From contig JADJAG010000008.1 of the NCBI GenBank assembly GCA_016704325.1, positions 558,001 through 622,000 of the forward strand: 64,000 bases of DNA, given 5' to 3'. Below, piece by piece: positions 16,648 through 25,659 of this stretch; within the stretch, counting starts at the first letter, position 1; each line of letters begins with the position of its first letter. Under the pieces are notes generated by a model. That model made no database searches, was not told where the DNA came from, and worked only from the letters and a program-made list of their open reading frames with translations. The position numbers and the translations under genes were made by a program. The DNA comes from Chitinophagaceae bacterium (GTDB taxonomy: Bacteria > Bacteroidota > Bacteroidia > Chitinophagales > UBA10324).

Positions 16648-17172
16648 TTACAAATTCTGTGGGAAATATTGATCAATTAGCCTGGCTGCCGCTTTGGTGT
16701 CAAGAGCCATCATGTTACCAAAAATAACATGTGCCCCTAACGATTTCTGATAATGCTTAATAAGTTTCGTTTTACTTTCAAAAGAGATGTAACCGCCATA
16801 TCCTTTGTCAAAGGAAACTTTACAAGCATATGCTACAAGGTTGCCAGGCACGCCCAAATAGATTTTTCTTATACCACGATTAAATTTACTGCTTTCAATA
16901 AGCGACATAAAAATATGGTCACCCCTGTCCTCCAAACTGATGAGTCCCTGAATAATAGTTGCATTGTCAACAATAACCAGTTTGTAAACAGTTCTGTCAG
17001 AAACTTTAGACTCTGCCTTCCAGTCAAATAGCCAATCAGTTTTTTTTAGTTTGCGAATGTCAGCAGGAGTCAAAACAATAACTTCTGTTTTAAAACTATC
17101 ACCTGAAACCGCATTTTCAATTGAACGGGTTAGCTTATCAATTTCAAGATCAAACCGTTGATTGCGCTCCAT
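16648..17172 (-). CDS. GNAT-fold acetyltransferase-like protein
   Basis: A 174-residue protein. The C-terminal half follows the GNAT pattern: a strand ending G-V-P-G-N-L-V-A-Y-A-C-K (in place of the usual Q/R-x-x-G-x-G/A acetyl-CoA loop), then G-Y-G-G-Y-I-S-F-E-S and L-I-K-H-Y-Q-K-S-L-G-A, which corresponds to the family's x-x-F-Y-x-x-x-G-F block. The acetyl-CoA loop is degenerate, so activity is uncertain. It lies between the tRNA-Leu gene and its duplicated 3' end, and is coupled to the 61-residue gene, so the pair probably came with an integrated element. Confidence 0.6.
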   Translation of the reverse strand: MERNQRFDLEIDKLTRSIENAVSGDSFKTEVIVLTPADIRKLKKTDWLFDWKAESKVSDRTVYKLVIVDNATIIQGLISLEDRGDHIFMSLIESSKFNRGIRKIYLGVPGNLVAYACKVSFDKGYGGYISFESKTKLIKHYQKSLGAHVIFGNMMALDTKAAARLIDQYFPQNL

Positions 17173-17431
17173 TCTGGCAAAATAGTTGAAAAAACATCTG
17201 TGTAATCTTATACTGGCTGTGGCATAAATTTATACATTTATCAATAACGAAGCGCATAGTGATGCGCAAGATGATTCCACCTGAATGACTCCTGCCATTT
17301 TTGATTTTGACCATTATTCAAATTTCCAGATCAGACATCAGTATTGAAAAATATCTAAATCTATTCCGTTTTAAGGATAATAACCTTAGAAGGAAAGCAT
17401 CGATAAAACTCAAGCTGATACAACTTATAAG

Positions 17432-17513
17432 TGCCCGGGACGAGATTCGAACTCGTACACCTTACGGCGCCACCCCCTCAAGATGGTGCGTCTACCAATT
17501 TCGCCACCCGGGC
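17432..17513 (-). tRNA. tRNA-Leu (anticodon GAG)
   Basis: Read on the minus strand it folds as a cloverleaf. The acceptor stem is GCCCGGG/CCCGGGC, the D-arm is GCG...CGC, the anticodon stem CCATC/GGTGG surrounds loop TTGAGGG (anticodon GAG), and a long variable arm fits a class II tRNA. The T-arm is ACGAG-TTCGAAT-CTCGT. The 3' CCA is not encoded. Its 3' end faces the defence island and is partly duplicated at 16176-16208. Confidence 0.95.
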
Positions 17514-17578
17514 TTTAATTCAAGTATTCACTCCTTTGAGAGCGGGGCAAAAGTAAAAAATCTTTCGGCGATATGAAT

Positions 17579-17617
17579 TAAAAAACAAACGCGCAGTAGG
17601 AAAATACTGCGCGTTTG
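17579..17617 (-). terminator. Intrinsic terminator of the 17642-20266 gene
   Basis: On the minus strand CAAACGCGCAGTA and TACTGCGCGTTTG form a perfect 13-bp stem, followed by a run of six T. It lies 25 bases after the stop codon. Confidence 0.85.
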
Positions 17618-17641
17618 ACGAATACTCATTAGAGACAGTGC

Positions 17642-20266
17642 TTATCGAATCAGTGTCACATTTCCATTTAATGCAATGGTTGCGCCGGTGGCTGAGGCTA
17701 CTCCTTTCAAATAGTAAACATAAACACCCAAAGGCTGATCCTCTCCTTTAAAAGTTCCATCCCAGCTTAAATCAAGCGGCAACGGACCGCCGGTAACATT
17801 TACATTGCTGATGGCAAATACTTCTTCACCCCATCTGTTGAAAACCCTGAACTCATCCAGGTGCGCCAATCCAAGTATCACAGGCCGGAAGAAATCATTC
17901 TTGCCATCACTGTTCGGAGAAAAGGCACCGGGAAATTCCAACAACGGATCCGGTACTACAAAGATCGTTACACTGTCTATTGCGGGACATCCATCTGCCG
18001 TAGTGATGTACACCACATACGTGGTAGTCTCTGTAGGTGCTGCAATCGGGGTAGCACTGGTTGGATCGCTTAGCCCATCAGATGGAACCCAGAGGTATGA
18101 TGCGCCGCCGGTAATAGAGAGTATCGTGTACGTACCAAGGATAATCGTAGTATCCTCACTGATGAAAATCGGTGGAATAGGAATGATACTCACTGTCAGG
18201 CTATCCTGTCCGACAAACGGACAGGCATTTGCATCAGTGCCGGAAACCGTATACGTTGTAGTAACCAATGGTGTTGCCACCGGGTTTGCAATGTTTGCAT
18301 TATCCAGGGTTCCCGAAGGCGACCATGAATAAGAAGTACCGCCGCTCGCCGAAATTTCCACACTTTGGTACTGACAGATACTTACATCTGGCCCGGCTAC
18401 AATTACAGGGAATGGTTTCACAAAAACGGTAACGGTATCTGTAGCGATACAGGAACCAACCCAGGTTGTAAACAGGTAGCTTGTGGTATTTACCGGGTTA
18501 GCAGTAGGATTAGAAACTGTGGTAGAACTTAAACCATTTGGTGGCGCCCATTGAAAATTAATTCCACCGGAACCATTTAATTGAACAGATCCACCCGGAC
18601 AGATAGTGGTATCTGCGCCAGCCATTGCAATCACCGTATCATAAACTTCAACATGCACCGTATCAATGGCCACGCAACCGAAACTGTTAGATACCGAAAC
18701 GGTATACGTAACTGTTACATCAGGGCCTGCCAGCGGATTAGAGATATTTGGATTACTCAGGTTATAATCGGGTTCCCAATTATAATTACTGGCGCCGCTT
18801 GCTGCAGCATTCAACTGAATCTGATCTAATTTACAAATGATCGTATCATCCGGAATAGCATTTATTGTTGGGCTTGGGAATATCGTAATGATCTCCGAGA
18901 CCGTATCGACACAACCCACTGAATTACCTACAATCAATGTGACTGTGAAGTTACCGGTGTTATCAAAGATTGCTGTAGGATTCTCAAGGCTGGAAGTATC
19001 TCCATTTCCAAAATCCCATGACCAGTTGCTGACAGTGCCATAAGAAGTGTTGGTATTATCAGCAAACTGAACAGGCTGCCCGACGCATCCATCAGGAGCA
19101 GAAAGTGCACCGGCAAAAATCGGGAACACATACACCAAGCCATAAGCGGTATCTGAACAAGTACTTCCGGGATTTACATACAGGGTAACTAAATAAATTC
19201 CGGTATCGGGGTAAGTAAAGGTAGGGGTGATCTCAGAAGTAGTGTCAGTGGTAGAACCATTTACGCCAAAGTCCCAGAAATAATTAGTCGCATTATTAGA
19301 GAAATTGGTGAAATCAAAAGTAAAGGACTCGCAGGAATTGAATATTGCGGGATTTAAAAAGGTATTACTTTCTCCATCTATTGAAGCTTGCGGACCGATA
19401 CATTGTGCCACATTAAACTGAAAATCGCGTTTGTGCTCTGATAGCAATTGTCCATCTCTGTACTCCGTTACACAAACTGCCACCACAAACTGACCGGTTG
19501 CTGTAGGCGTAACTGTCAACTGACCGGTTTCAGGATCAACAGCCATTGAAGGGGAACCACCCATTGGATTGGCGGAAGTGTATGGTGCAGCAAAACTCAC
19601 AAAACCATAAGGTGGTGGTGAAGGTGGATTTGGATATGGATTGGCTGAAGAAGCTCCCACGTATGGATCACACAATGAATAAACAAGTGAGTCACCATCA
19701 GGATCGGTTGCAGAATGATCAAACACGAGCGGTTCGGCAAGGCAAATAATAGGTGGCGGGAAGTTATTGAAATAAGGACTGCTATTGCATTCAGCAAGAT
19801 CAGGATCTGGAATGTATCCAACGTAGGAAGCCCCTGTATTACTTGGATTTACAATATTGTCAATCGTGTTGTTGCGGCAGCAACGCTGGTACACCATGGT
19901 ATAACCACCAGGTGACGGATCAAGAATCACGTTGTATTGAAACACCGCTTCTTCCACACAAATACCGGGTGGCACTACCAGGCAAGGATTTCCGGTATTA
20001 TTCGGAAGTGTATCAGAACCCGGAAATGGAATTGGCAGGGTAGCGACAATATTGCTATTGGCATCGAAAATGTAAACATTGGTCGGGTTATCATAGGTAG
20101 CTTGTCCGCTGTAGCAATCCCTATAGACTTTCAGGGTAATGAGATACTCATTATCACCAAGACACTCATAGATCATTTCACCGCCCACAATATGTGAGGC
20201 TTTGAGCAGAAAGGGCTGAAGAGAAATGAAGGCGGCAATCAGAAAAACGTGTACGCTTTTTTTCAT
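17642..20266 (-). CDS. Large secreted PKD-domain protein with CHU_C (T9SS type B) C-terminus
   Basis: An 874-residue protein with an N-terminal signal peptide ending near L-K-A-S-H. The N-terminal third is a conserved cysteine-bearing module (H-I-V-G-G-E-M, V-Y-R-D-C-Y-S-G, Y-Q-R-C-C-R-N-N, S-E-H-K-R-D-F-Q-F-N-V). Two PKD-like domains follow (Y-F-W-D-F-G and W-S-W-D-F-G-N-G), then a series of beta-sandwich repeats of the kind D-T-x-I-C-x-x-x-x-x-x-L-x-A. The last 90 residues are the gliding-motility-associated CHU_C domain (F-P-G-A-F-S-P-N-S-D-G-K-N-D, F-N-R-W-G-E-E-V-F). The role is probably a surface adhesin or part of the gliding coat exported by T9SS. The gene upstream is a paralogue over its full length. 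Confidence 0.9.
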   Translation of the reverse strand: MKKSVHVFLIAAFISLQPFLLKASHIVGGEMIYECLGDNEYLITLKVYRDCYSGQATYDNPTNVYIFDANSNIVATLPIPFPGSDTLPNNTGNPCLVVPPGICVEEAVFQYNVILDPSPGGYTMVYQRCCRNNTIDNIVNPSNTGASYVGYIPDPDLAECNSSPYFNNFPPPIICLAEPLVFDHSATDPDGDSLVYSLCDPYVGASSANPYPNPPSPPPYGFVSFAAPYTSANPMGGSPSMAVDPETGQLTVTPTATGQFVVAVCVTEYRDGQLLSEHKRDFQFNVAQCIGPQASIDGESNTFLNPAIFNSCESFTFDFTNFSNNATNYFWDFGVNGSTTDTTSEITPTFTYPDTGIYLVTLYVNPGSTCSDTAYGLVYVFPIFAGALSAPDGCVGQPVQFADNTNTSYGTVSNWSWDFGNGDTSSLENPTAIFDNTGNFTVTLIVGNSVGCVDTVSEIITIFPSPTINAIPDDTIICKLDQIQLNAAASGASNYNWEPDYNLSNPNISNPLAGPDVTVTYTVSVSNSFGCVAIDTVHVEVYDTVIAMAGADTTICPGGSVQLNGSGGINFQWAPPNGLSSTTVSNPTANPVNTTSYLFTTWVGSCIATDTVTVFVKPFPVIVAGPDVSICQYQSVEISASGGTSYSWSPSGTLDNANIANPVATPLVTTTYTVSGTDANACPFVGQDSLTVSIIPIPPIFISEDTTIILGTYTILSITGGASYLWVPSDGLSDPTSATPIAAPTETTTYVVYITTADGCPAIDSVTIFVVPDPLLEFPGAFSPNSDGKNDFFRPVILGLAHLDEFRVFNRWGEEVFAISNVNVTGGPLPLDLSWDGTFKGEDQPLGVYVYYLKGVASATGATIALNGNVTLIR

Positions 20267-20295
20267 GTTGAAGTTGTTTTTTTCAACTCATTTAG

Positions 20296-22878
20296 TCAAC
20301 GTAATAATACAACATTTCCTTTTACAAAATAGGGTTTACCTGTCGAGGTGGACTTTCCTGACAAAAAATAGACATAGGTTCCTACTCCTTCATCCTCCCC
20401 TTCATAGGTTCCGTCCCACCCTACTGCTACTTCATTTGAAGCATAAACCAGCTGCCCCCAACGGTTAAATACCTTGAAGCTTTCCGCTTCAAAAAGGCCA
20501 AGCACTACCGGAATAAACTGATCATTCAACCCATCACCATTTGGTGTAAAAGCACTTGGAAATACGACCAAAGGATCGTCTATTACCGTGACTTTAAACG
20601 ATGCATTTAACGGGCAGCCTTCTGAAGTAATAGCCTCAACACTATAAATCGTTGTTTGCAACGGAGTAACAACTGGATTCTCAATATACGGATCACTCAG
20701 GAAATCCGGAGGTGTCCAGGTATAATACTGAGCACCATAAGCATGCAATACCGCTGATGTTCCCAGGTACATCAAGGTATCACCAGTAACATCCAAAGGT
20801 GCCGGGTTAAACACGGTTACAGTCACTGAATCGTATACTATTACCTGACAACTATTACTGTCTGACGCTTCAAGTTTGTAAACAGTAGTAAAAGTTGGAA
20901 ATGCAATCGGGTTGGCTGCCGAAGCGTCATCGAGTGTACCTGAAGGTTGCCATGAATACGTCGTTCCACAACAGGCTATAATGGAAACACTGTCGCCAAT
21001 ACAAATACTTTGATCAGGACCGGCCGCTATTGCAGGTTCCGGTTTCACCAGTATTTCTATTGTATCGGAATCAATACAAGAACCAATAAAAGTGGTCATA
21101 ACGTAGGAAACAGATGCACCCGGCTGCGCCTGCGGGTCCGGAATATCGGTATCCGACAATCCGGTTGGAGGAGACCAACTGAAATATACACCGCCTGTTC
21201 CATTCAATTGTACTATTTCTCCGGGACAAATGACGGTGTCATTTCCGGCAAATGCAATTACAGAATCATACACATTCACTTGCACACCCGCAGTGTCAGT
21301 GCATCCCCACTGATTGGTAACAGTTAGCAAATAATAGGTATCTAAATTAGGACTCGCAAAGGGAGTTTGAAGGGTGCTGTCATTCAGTCCATATGCCGGA
21401 CTCCAGGCATAATCGCCGATGCCCGAACCCACAAGTTTCACGGTATCTAATGAACAGATGATGGTATCAGGATAGGCAACTGCCTCCGGCTTTTCATGAA
21501 TGGTAATAAATCCAAACGTGGTATCCAGGCATCCAAGGTCAGTACCGGCTATTAGTTGCACATAAAAGGTACCAAGTGTATCAAATGCAAAAACCGGATT
21601 TTGATCTAAAGAGTTGCCCTGGTTTCCGAACGACCAGTACCAATAGTTCAGGTTTCCTACGCCGGAAGTTGACAGGTCAGTAAACTGCAAAGAGTCGATA
21701 ATGCAACCATTGGGAAACTGAAAATCAGCATCCAGCACCGGATAAACATACACAATGCCATAAGCGGTATCGCCGCAGGCAGAACCAGGATTTGCAATTA
21801 AGGTAACAATGTAAATACCCGTATCCGGAAATGTATAAGTAGGCACTTCGAGATTGGAAGTATCGTTGGTTAGACCGGGCACTCCAAAATCCCAGTGGTA
21901 GGATGTTGCGTTATTTGAATTATTCGGAAAGAAAAACGTAAATCCGTCACAGGAATTAAACAGCGCAGGACTGTTCACTGTATTGCTTCCACCATTGATA
22001 GAAGCCGAAGCATTGTTACAATTGGTAACGTTGAACTGAAAATCGCGACGGTGAATAGAAAGCAAATCTCCATCCCTGTATTCACTCACGCATACACCCA
22101 CCACGTACTGCCCGATGGCTGTTGGCGTAACGGTAAGTTCTCCTGTTGCCGGATCAATGGCCATCGGAGGTGCGCCGCCCATGGGATTGTCGTAGGAATA
22201 TGGAGCAATAAAATTCACATTATTGTAATTCACCGGTGGATTACCCGGCGTAGGCTGCGGACTAAAAGACGTTGCCCCATCATAAGGATAACACAACTCA
22301 TATACCAGTGAATCACCATCCGGATCTTCGGCCGAATGATCAAAAACAAAAGGTGTATAGATACAGATTAGTGTTGGAGGGAAATTAATAAAGTAAGGAC
22401 TGTTATTGCAAGTGGCTAATGAAGAACTGGGCATGGTAGCTTCATAAGTTGCACCCGTATTTCCCGGATCAAAAATATTCACGATCGTGGAATTCCTGCA
22501 ACAGCGTTGATAAATCAACCGGTAACCTCCTACTGAAGCTGGCAGAAAAACATCAGCGGTAAAAATGGCTTCTTCCACACATATATTTGGTGGCACAATC
22601 AAACATGGGTTACCGGTATTATTTGGCAGTTCATCAGAACCGGGAAATGCACAGGACAGCGTGGTATATAATTGACCTGTAGCATTATTATAAATGAAAA
22701 TGTAAGAAGGATTATCATATGGAGCCTGTCCGTTATAACAATCACGATAGACCTTTAAAGTAATTTCATAATTGTCATTGCCGGTGCATGTATAATAAAG
22801 TTCCCCTCCTATTATATGTGATGCAAATAAATGCTGAGGCAACAGCCAAAATAGCAGCAGCGCACAAACAATTTTCAT
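20296..22878 (-). CDS. Paralogous large secreted PKD protein with CHU_C C-terminus
   Basis: The frame is open from 22905, but the ATG at 22878 gives a start that aligns with the neighbouring paralogue and a clean signal peptide ending L-F-A-S, so it is preferred (about 860 residues). The domain order is the same as in 17642-20266: H-I-I-G-G-E-L, V-Y-R-D-C-Y-N-G, Y-Q-R-C-C-R-N-S, PKD-like segments with Y-H-W-D-F-G and W-Y-W-S-F-G, cysteine-containing beta repeats, and C-terminal F-P-S-A-F-T-P-N-G-D-G-L-N-D with F-N-R-W-G-Q-L-V-Y. The two genes are a tandem duplication, 29 bases apart, and probably cotranscribed. Export and surface anchoring by T9SS is expected. Confidence 0.9.
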   Translation of the reverse strand: MKIVCALLLFWLLPQHLFASHIIGGELYYTCTGNDNYEITLKVYRDCYNGQAPYDNPSYIFIYNNATGQLYTTLSCAFPGSDELPNNTGNPCLIVPPNICVEEAIFTADVFLPASVGGYRLIYQRCCRNSTIVNIFDPGNTGATYEATMPSSSLATCNNSPYFINFPPTLICIYTPFVFDHSAEDPDGDSLVYELCYPYDGATSFSPQPTPGNPPVNYNNVNFIAPYSYDNPMGGAPPMAIDPATGELTVTPTAIGQYVVGVCVSEYRDGDLLSIHRRDFQFNVTNCNNASASINGGSNTVNSPALFNSCDGFTFFFPNNSNNATSYHWDFGVPGLTNDTSNLEVPTYTFPDTGIYIVTLIANPGSACGDTAYGIVYVYPVLDADFQFPNGCIIDSLQFTDLSTSGVGNLNYWYWSFGNQGNSLDQNPVFAFDTLGTFYVQLIAGTDLGCLDTTFGFITIHEKPEAVAYPDTIICSLDTVKLVGSGIGDYAWSPAYGLNDSTLQTPFASPNLDTYYLLTVTNQWGCTDTAGVQVNVYDSVIAFAGNDTVICPGEIVQLNGTGGVYFSWSPPTGLSDTDIPDPQAQPGASVSYVMTTFIGSCIDSDTIEILVKPEPAIAAGPDQSICIGDSVSIIACCGTTYSWQPSGTLDDASAANPIAFPTFTTVYKLEASDSNSCQVIVYDSVTVTVFNPAPLDVTGDTLMYLGTSAVLHAYGAQYYTWTPPDFLSDPYIENPVVTPLQTTIYSVEAITSEGCPLNASFKVTVIDDPLVVFPSAFTPNGDGLNDQFIPVVLGLFEAESFKVFNRWGQLVYASNEVAVGWDGTYEGEDEGVGTYVYFLSGKSTSTGKPYFVKGNVVLLR

Positions 22879-22950
22879 AAACACAGTTTGTAAAACTGAT
22901 GGCATGTTCTGATTTTGGCTATGCCAAGATAGACATTCTTTAGTGACAAA

Positions 22951-25188
22951 CTACCGATTGATCAATACTTTACCAACAAAGTGAGTATCCTGATTCCTAA
23001 GCAGGATAAAATAGAGGCCGGACGGGAAATCGGAAGTATCAAAAATAATGGCTGAACCGGTATTGATCGAACTTCCTGATAAGATATTTATACCGAAGCT
23101 GTTCACAATCGAATAGTTAAACTCTGCACGATGTAAGACTGTCGGTAGCTCCACGGTGATAGCAGCATCAGCAGGATTGGGCCAGCTGTTTAACAGCAAT
23201 TCTTGCTTAATGATTGCTGCCGACACATTCGGCGCATCATTATAAAAAGTAACGCCACCCCTGTAATTGCCCACCAACAATTCTATTTTACCGTCAGCAT
23301 CAATATTGCCGCCAGAAACCGTAGAACGCAATCCCTGCTGAATATCGGCATAGGTTGAATCCAATTTTGAAAAGGCGCCGTTCAGGTTACCATCAATGCC
23401 GGAGTATTGAAAAATAAACCCACGCTCACAACCCACCAATAAAGTATATGCTTCACCAGGCTGCATCTGTAATAGATAAGGTATGCTGTATCCGGTGGTA
23501 TAGCCAGGCTGGCGGACATCCACCTGTCCAAAGAAACTATTGGTAGAAGAGAAGACAGGACTTGCGGCTGTTCCTGTATTCTGGAAGTAATTCAGGTTGC
23601 CATCGCGCTCCCCGATCAGCAAATCAATCAGGCCGTCTTTATTTACATCCACCAGTTGGGGCGTGCTGAAATTACCTACATCAATGCCTGCATAGTTCTG
23701 GCTGTTGAAGACAAAGTTTGCGGCACTTCCGGCTGCAGCAATATTTTTGAAATAGAGTAAGGTGCCATCATCTCTTCCTGTAATCAGGTCAGCGTCGCCA
23801 TCACCATCCAGGTCGCCCAAGGCAGGATACGTGCCACGCACGGAAAGCGACAGGATATCTGCATAATCAGTTGTCACCAGCTGAAAAGCAGGCGTTGTTG
23901 CAGAACCGGTATTTCGGTAATACGCAATTTGCCCATCGTAAATACCTTGTGAGTTTATATTGAAGTAACCGTAATTGGCAACCAGCAGATCCTGCAAGCC
24001 ATCAGCATCGGCATCAAAGAAAACAGGATAAGCTCCTTCACCTACTTCAATCATTTCATCAACAAAGAATGTTTCAGACTGAAAATCAAATGAAGCCGTA
24101 ATAGCATTTCCCTCATTTGAATAATACCAGACACATTTATAGTTCTCTATGCCCACCTGGTTATTGGGTGTCACTAAAAGGTCTTTCAATCCATCGTTGT
24201 TCAAATCGGCAAGGAAAGCTGCCGGAAAGGTATACACATCGGCACTGGTATTGTAAGCGGGAAATACAGTGTCCTGGCTGGTGATGTTAGCATCGGTAAG
24301 GCTACCACCGTTGTGCAGATAAACAAGATTTGAGAAAGAGATATCTCCTGTAATCAGTTCCACATCCTGATCTCCGTCATTGTCAAAGGCTAAAAGCGTG
24401 GAGCCGGTATGCCTGAGCTCGCTGTTGCCTGTAAACTCAGGATCTTCACCTGTAAAGAAAGGACAAGGCACATTAAGTGAATCTGCCTGCACAAAACCAC
24501 TTTCGAAAAAATCGCCCCAGCATTGATCAACCGGTTTATATTCAAGCGCCGCGCATCCATTGCCATTTTCTTTCGACTGATTTTCGTAGTAGAGTACATA
24601 GCCTCCATTTTGCTGGAAGGTCAGAATATCTGTATCCCCATCATGGTTCACATCAACAATGGCCGGAATGTCAACAGCACTTACATAAAGATTCACTTCA
24701 AAAGAATTGAATGGATACTCCAGCAGGCTATCGGCAATTTCGAACGAAATAACATTTTCTGAACTATACGATCCCCTATACACTCTTATTCCCGTAGCCG
24801 GAATATTGGTAAAGGTGAAGATGTCGGCAATGTTATCACAATTATAATCGAGTAGCAAAGACCAGTTTTCCATTTTTGGAAAGGCATCCTCATACTCCGG
24901 GTTGTAGGTATAATCAACCGTATTCGGTGTACCATGATTGAGAAAAGTATATCCTTTGTTACCTGTTCGGTCAAAGATGAAAAGGTCATCCAGGGCATCA
25001 TTGTTTAAATCAACGGCAGAGAATTGTGCATTATTTAACCCGCCGGCCCAGGGATACTTCATAGCAATGCCAGCTATGTTTTTAACCGGTATGGATTGAT
25101 CAATTTTATACTGGGCAAATCCGGATAAAGAGATTACTAAAAATAGGCATAACAGTAAGCCACTCCGCATCAGCAAAATATTTTTCAT
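22951..25188 (-). CDS. FG-GAP/VCBS repeat secreted protein with T9SS type A sorting domain
   Basis: A 745-residue protein with a signal peptide (hydrophobic stretch L-L-L-C-L-F-L-V-I-S-L-S-G-F-A). It carries many Ca-binding FG-GAP/VCBS motifs of the form D-x-N/D-x-D-G-x-x-D-L-L/I, for example V-D-L-N-N-D-A-L-D-D-L-F-I, L-D-G-D-G-D-A-D-L-I-T-G and V-N-K-D-G-L-I-D-L-L-I-G, consistent with a beta-propeller. The C-terminus has the type A sorting signal (S-W-P-N-P, then D-F-P-S-G-L-Y-F-I-L-L). It lies directly upstream of the two CHU_C paralogues on the same strand (72 bases), so the three may be one transcription unit for surface proteins. Confidence 0.88.
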   Translation of the reverse strand: MKNILLMRSGLLLCLFLVISLSGFAQYKIDQSIPVKNIAGIAMKYPWAGGLNNAQFSAVDLNNDALDDLFIFDRTGNKGYTFLNHGTPNTVDYTYNPEYEDAFPKMENWSLLLDYNCDNIADIFTFTNIPATGIRVYRGSYSSENVISFEIADSLLEYPFNSFEVNLYVSAVDIPAIVDVNHDGDTDILTFQQNGGYVLYYENQSKENGNGCAALEYKPVDQCWGDFFESGFVQADSLNVPCPFFTGEDPEFTGNSELRHTGSTLLAFDNDGDQDVELITGDISFSNLVYLHNGGSLTDANITSQDTVFPAYNTSADVYTFPAAFLADLNNDGLKDLLVTPNNQVGIENYKCVWYYSNEGNAITASFDFQSETFFVDEMIEVGEGAYPVFFDADADGLQDLLVANYGYFNINSQGIYDGQIAYYRNTGSATTPAFQLVTTDYADILSLSVRGTYPALGDLDGDGDADLITGRDDGTLLYFKNIAAAGSAANFVFNSQNYAGIDVGNFSTPQLVDVNKDGLIDLLIGERDGNLNYFQNTGTAASPVFSSTNSFFGQVDVRQPGYTTGYSIPYLLQMQPGEAYTLLVGCERGFIFQYSGIDGNLNGAFSKLDSTYADIQQGLRSTVSGGNIDADGKIELLVGNYRGGVTFYNDAPNVSAAIIKQELLLNSWPNPADAAITVELPTVLHRAEFNYSIVNSFGINILSGSSINTGSAIIFDTSDFPSGLYFILLRNQDTHFVGKVLINR

Positions 25189-25236
25189 GCGGAAAATTAG
25201 GAAAAAGTAAGGAAGTGGGGTTTGGGTGACTGATTC

Positions 25237-25475
25237 GGGTGTACGACAATTCGTTCATCTTGTTAAGCAATGGTTGGTGGGTTATGAAATGGCTAAATGG
25301 CTAAATGGTTAAATTGTTAAATTGTTGCGGCGAAGCCGATCACTTGCTATTCTGTAATCACTACGCTACTTTACTTTACACACTTACTCAAGTACTTAAT
25401 ACTTAATACTCAATACTCTATACTCAATACTCAATTTCATCACCCAATAATCTATTACAAATTTGTCTTACACCC
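25237..25475 (-). repeat. MITE-like dispersed repeat, copy 2 (inverted)
   Basis: Reads GGGTGTACGACAATTCG at the left end and TTTGTCTTACACCC at the right end. The conserved core GCGGCGAAGCCGATCAC is in inverted orientation relative to copy 1, flanked by a TTAAATTGTTAAATTG array and an AATACTTAATACTCAATACT array. It sits upstream of the FG-GAP gene. Confidence 0.75.
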
Positions 25476-25540
25476 ACTGATTCTGAACCTACTTCAAGTT
25501 GTATGTTGAATATTGAGTGTTGTATATTGAAATGGCATTT

Positions 25541-25647
25541 TGTCGTTGACTGAAATAGGTTGACCTTTTTTAACTGATTTTTCAAAATTGTAATGCAATT
25601 CGATTGTTACTATTTGTCTTAAGTCTTGAGTCTTGGATCTTGTGTCT
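25541..25647 (+). repeat. Second dispersed intergenic repeat, copy 1
   Basis: About 107 bases (TGTCGTTGACTGAAATAGG, then a T-rich TTTAACTGATTTTTC and AATGCAATTCGATTG) that recur almost unchanged at 59370-59477. No open frame spans both copies. Adjacent A/T-rich TATTGAGTGTTG sequence resembles the arrays inside the MITE-like copies, so the two families may be related. Confidence 0.7.
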
Positions 25648-25659
25648 CAAATATCACCC

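Noticed and set aside
17301..17576. Open frame across the tRNA-Leu gene
   Set aside because: It translates the antisense of the tRNA and has no independent support; the tRNA cloverleaf is clear.
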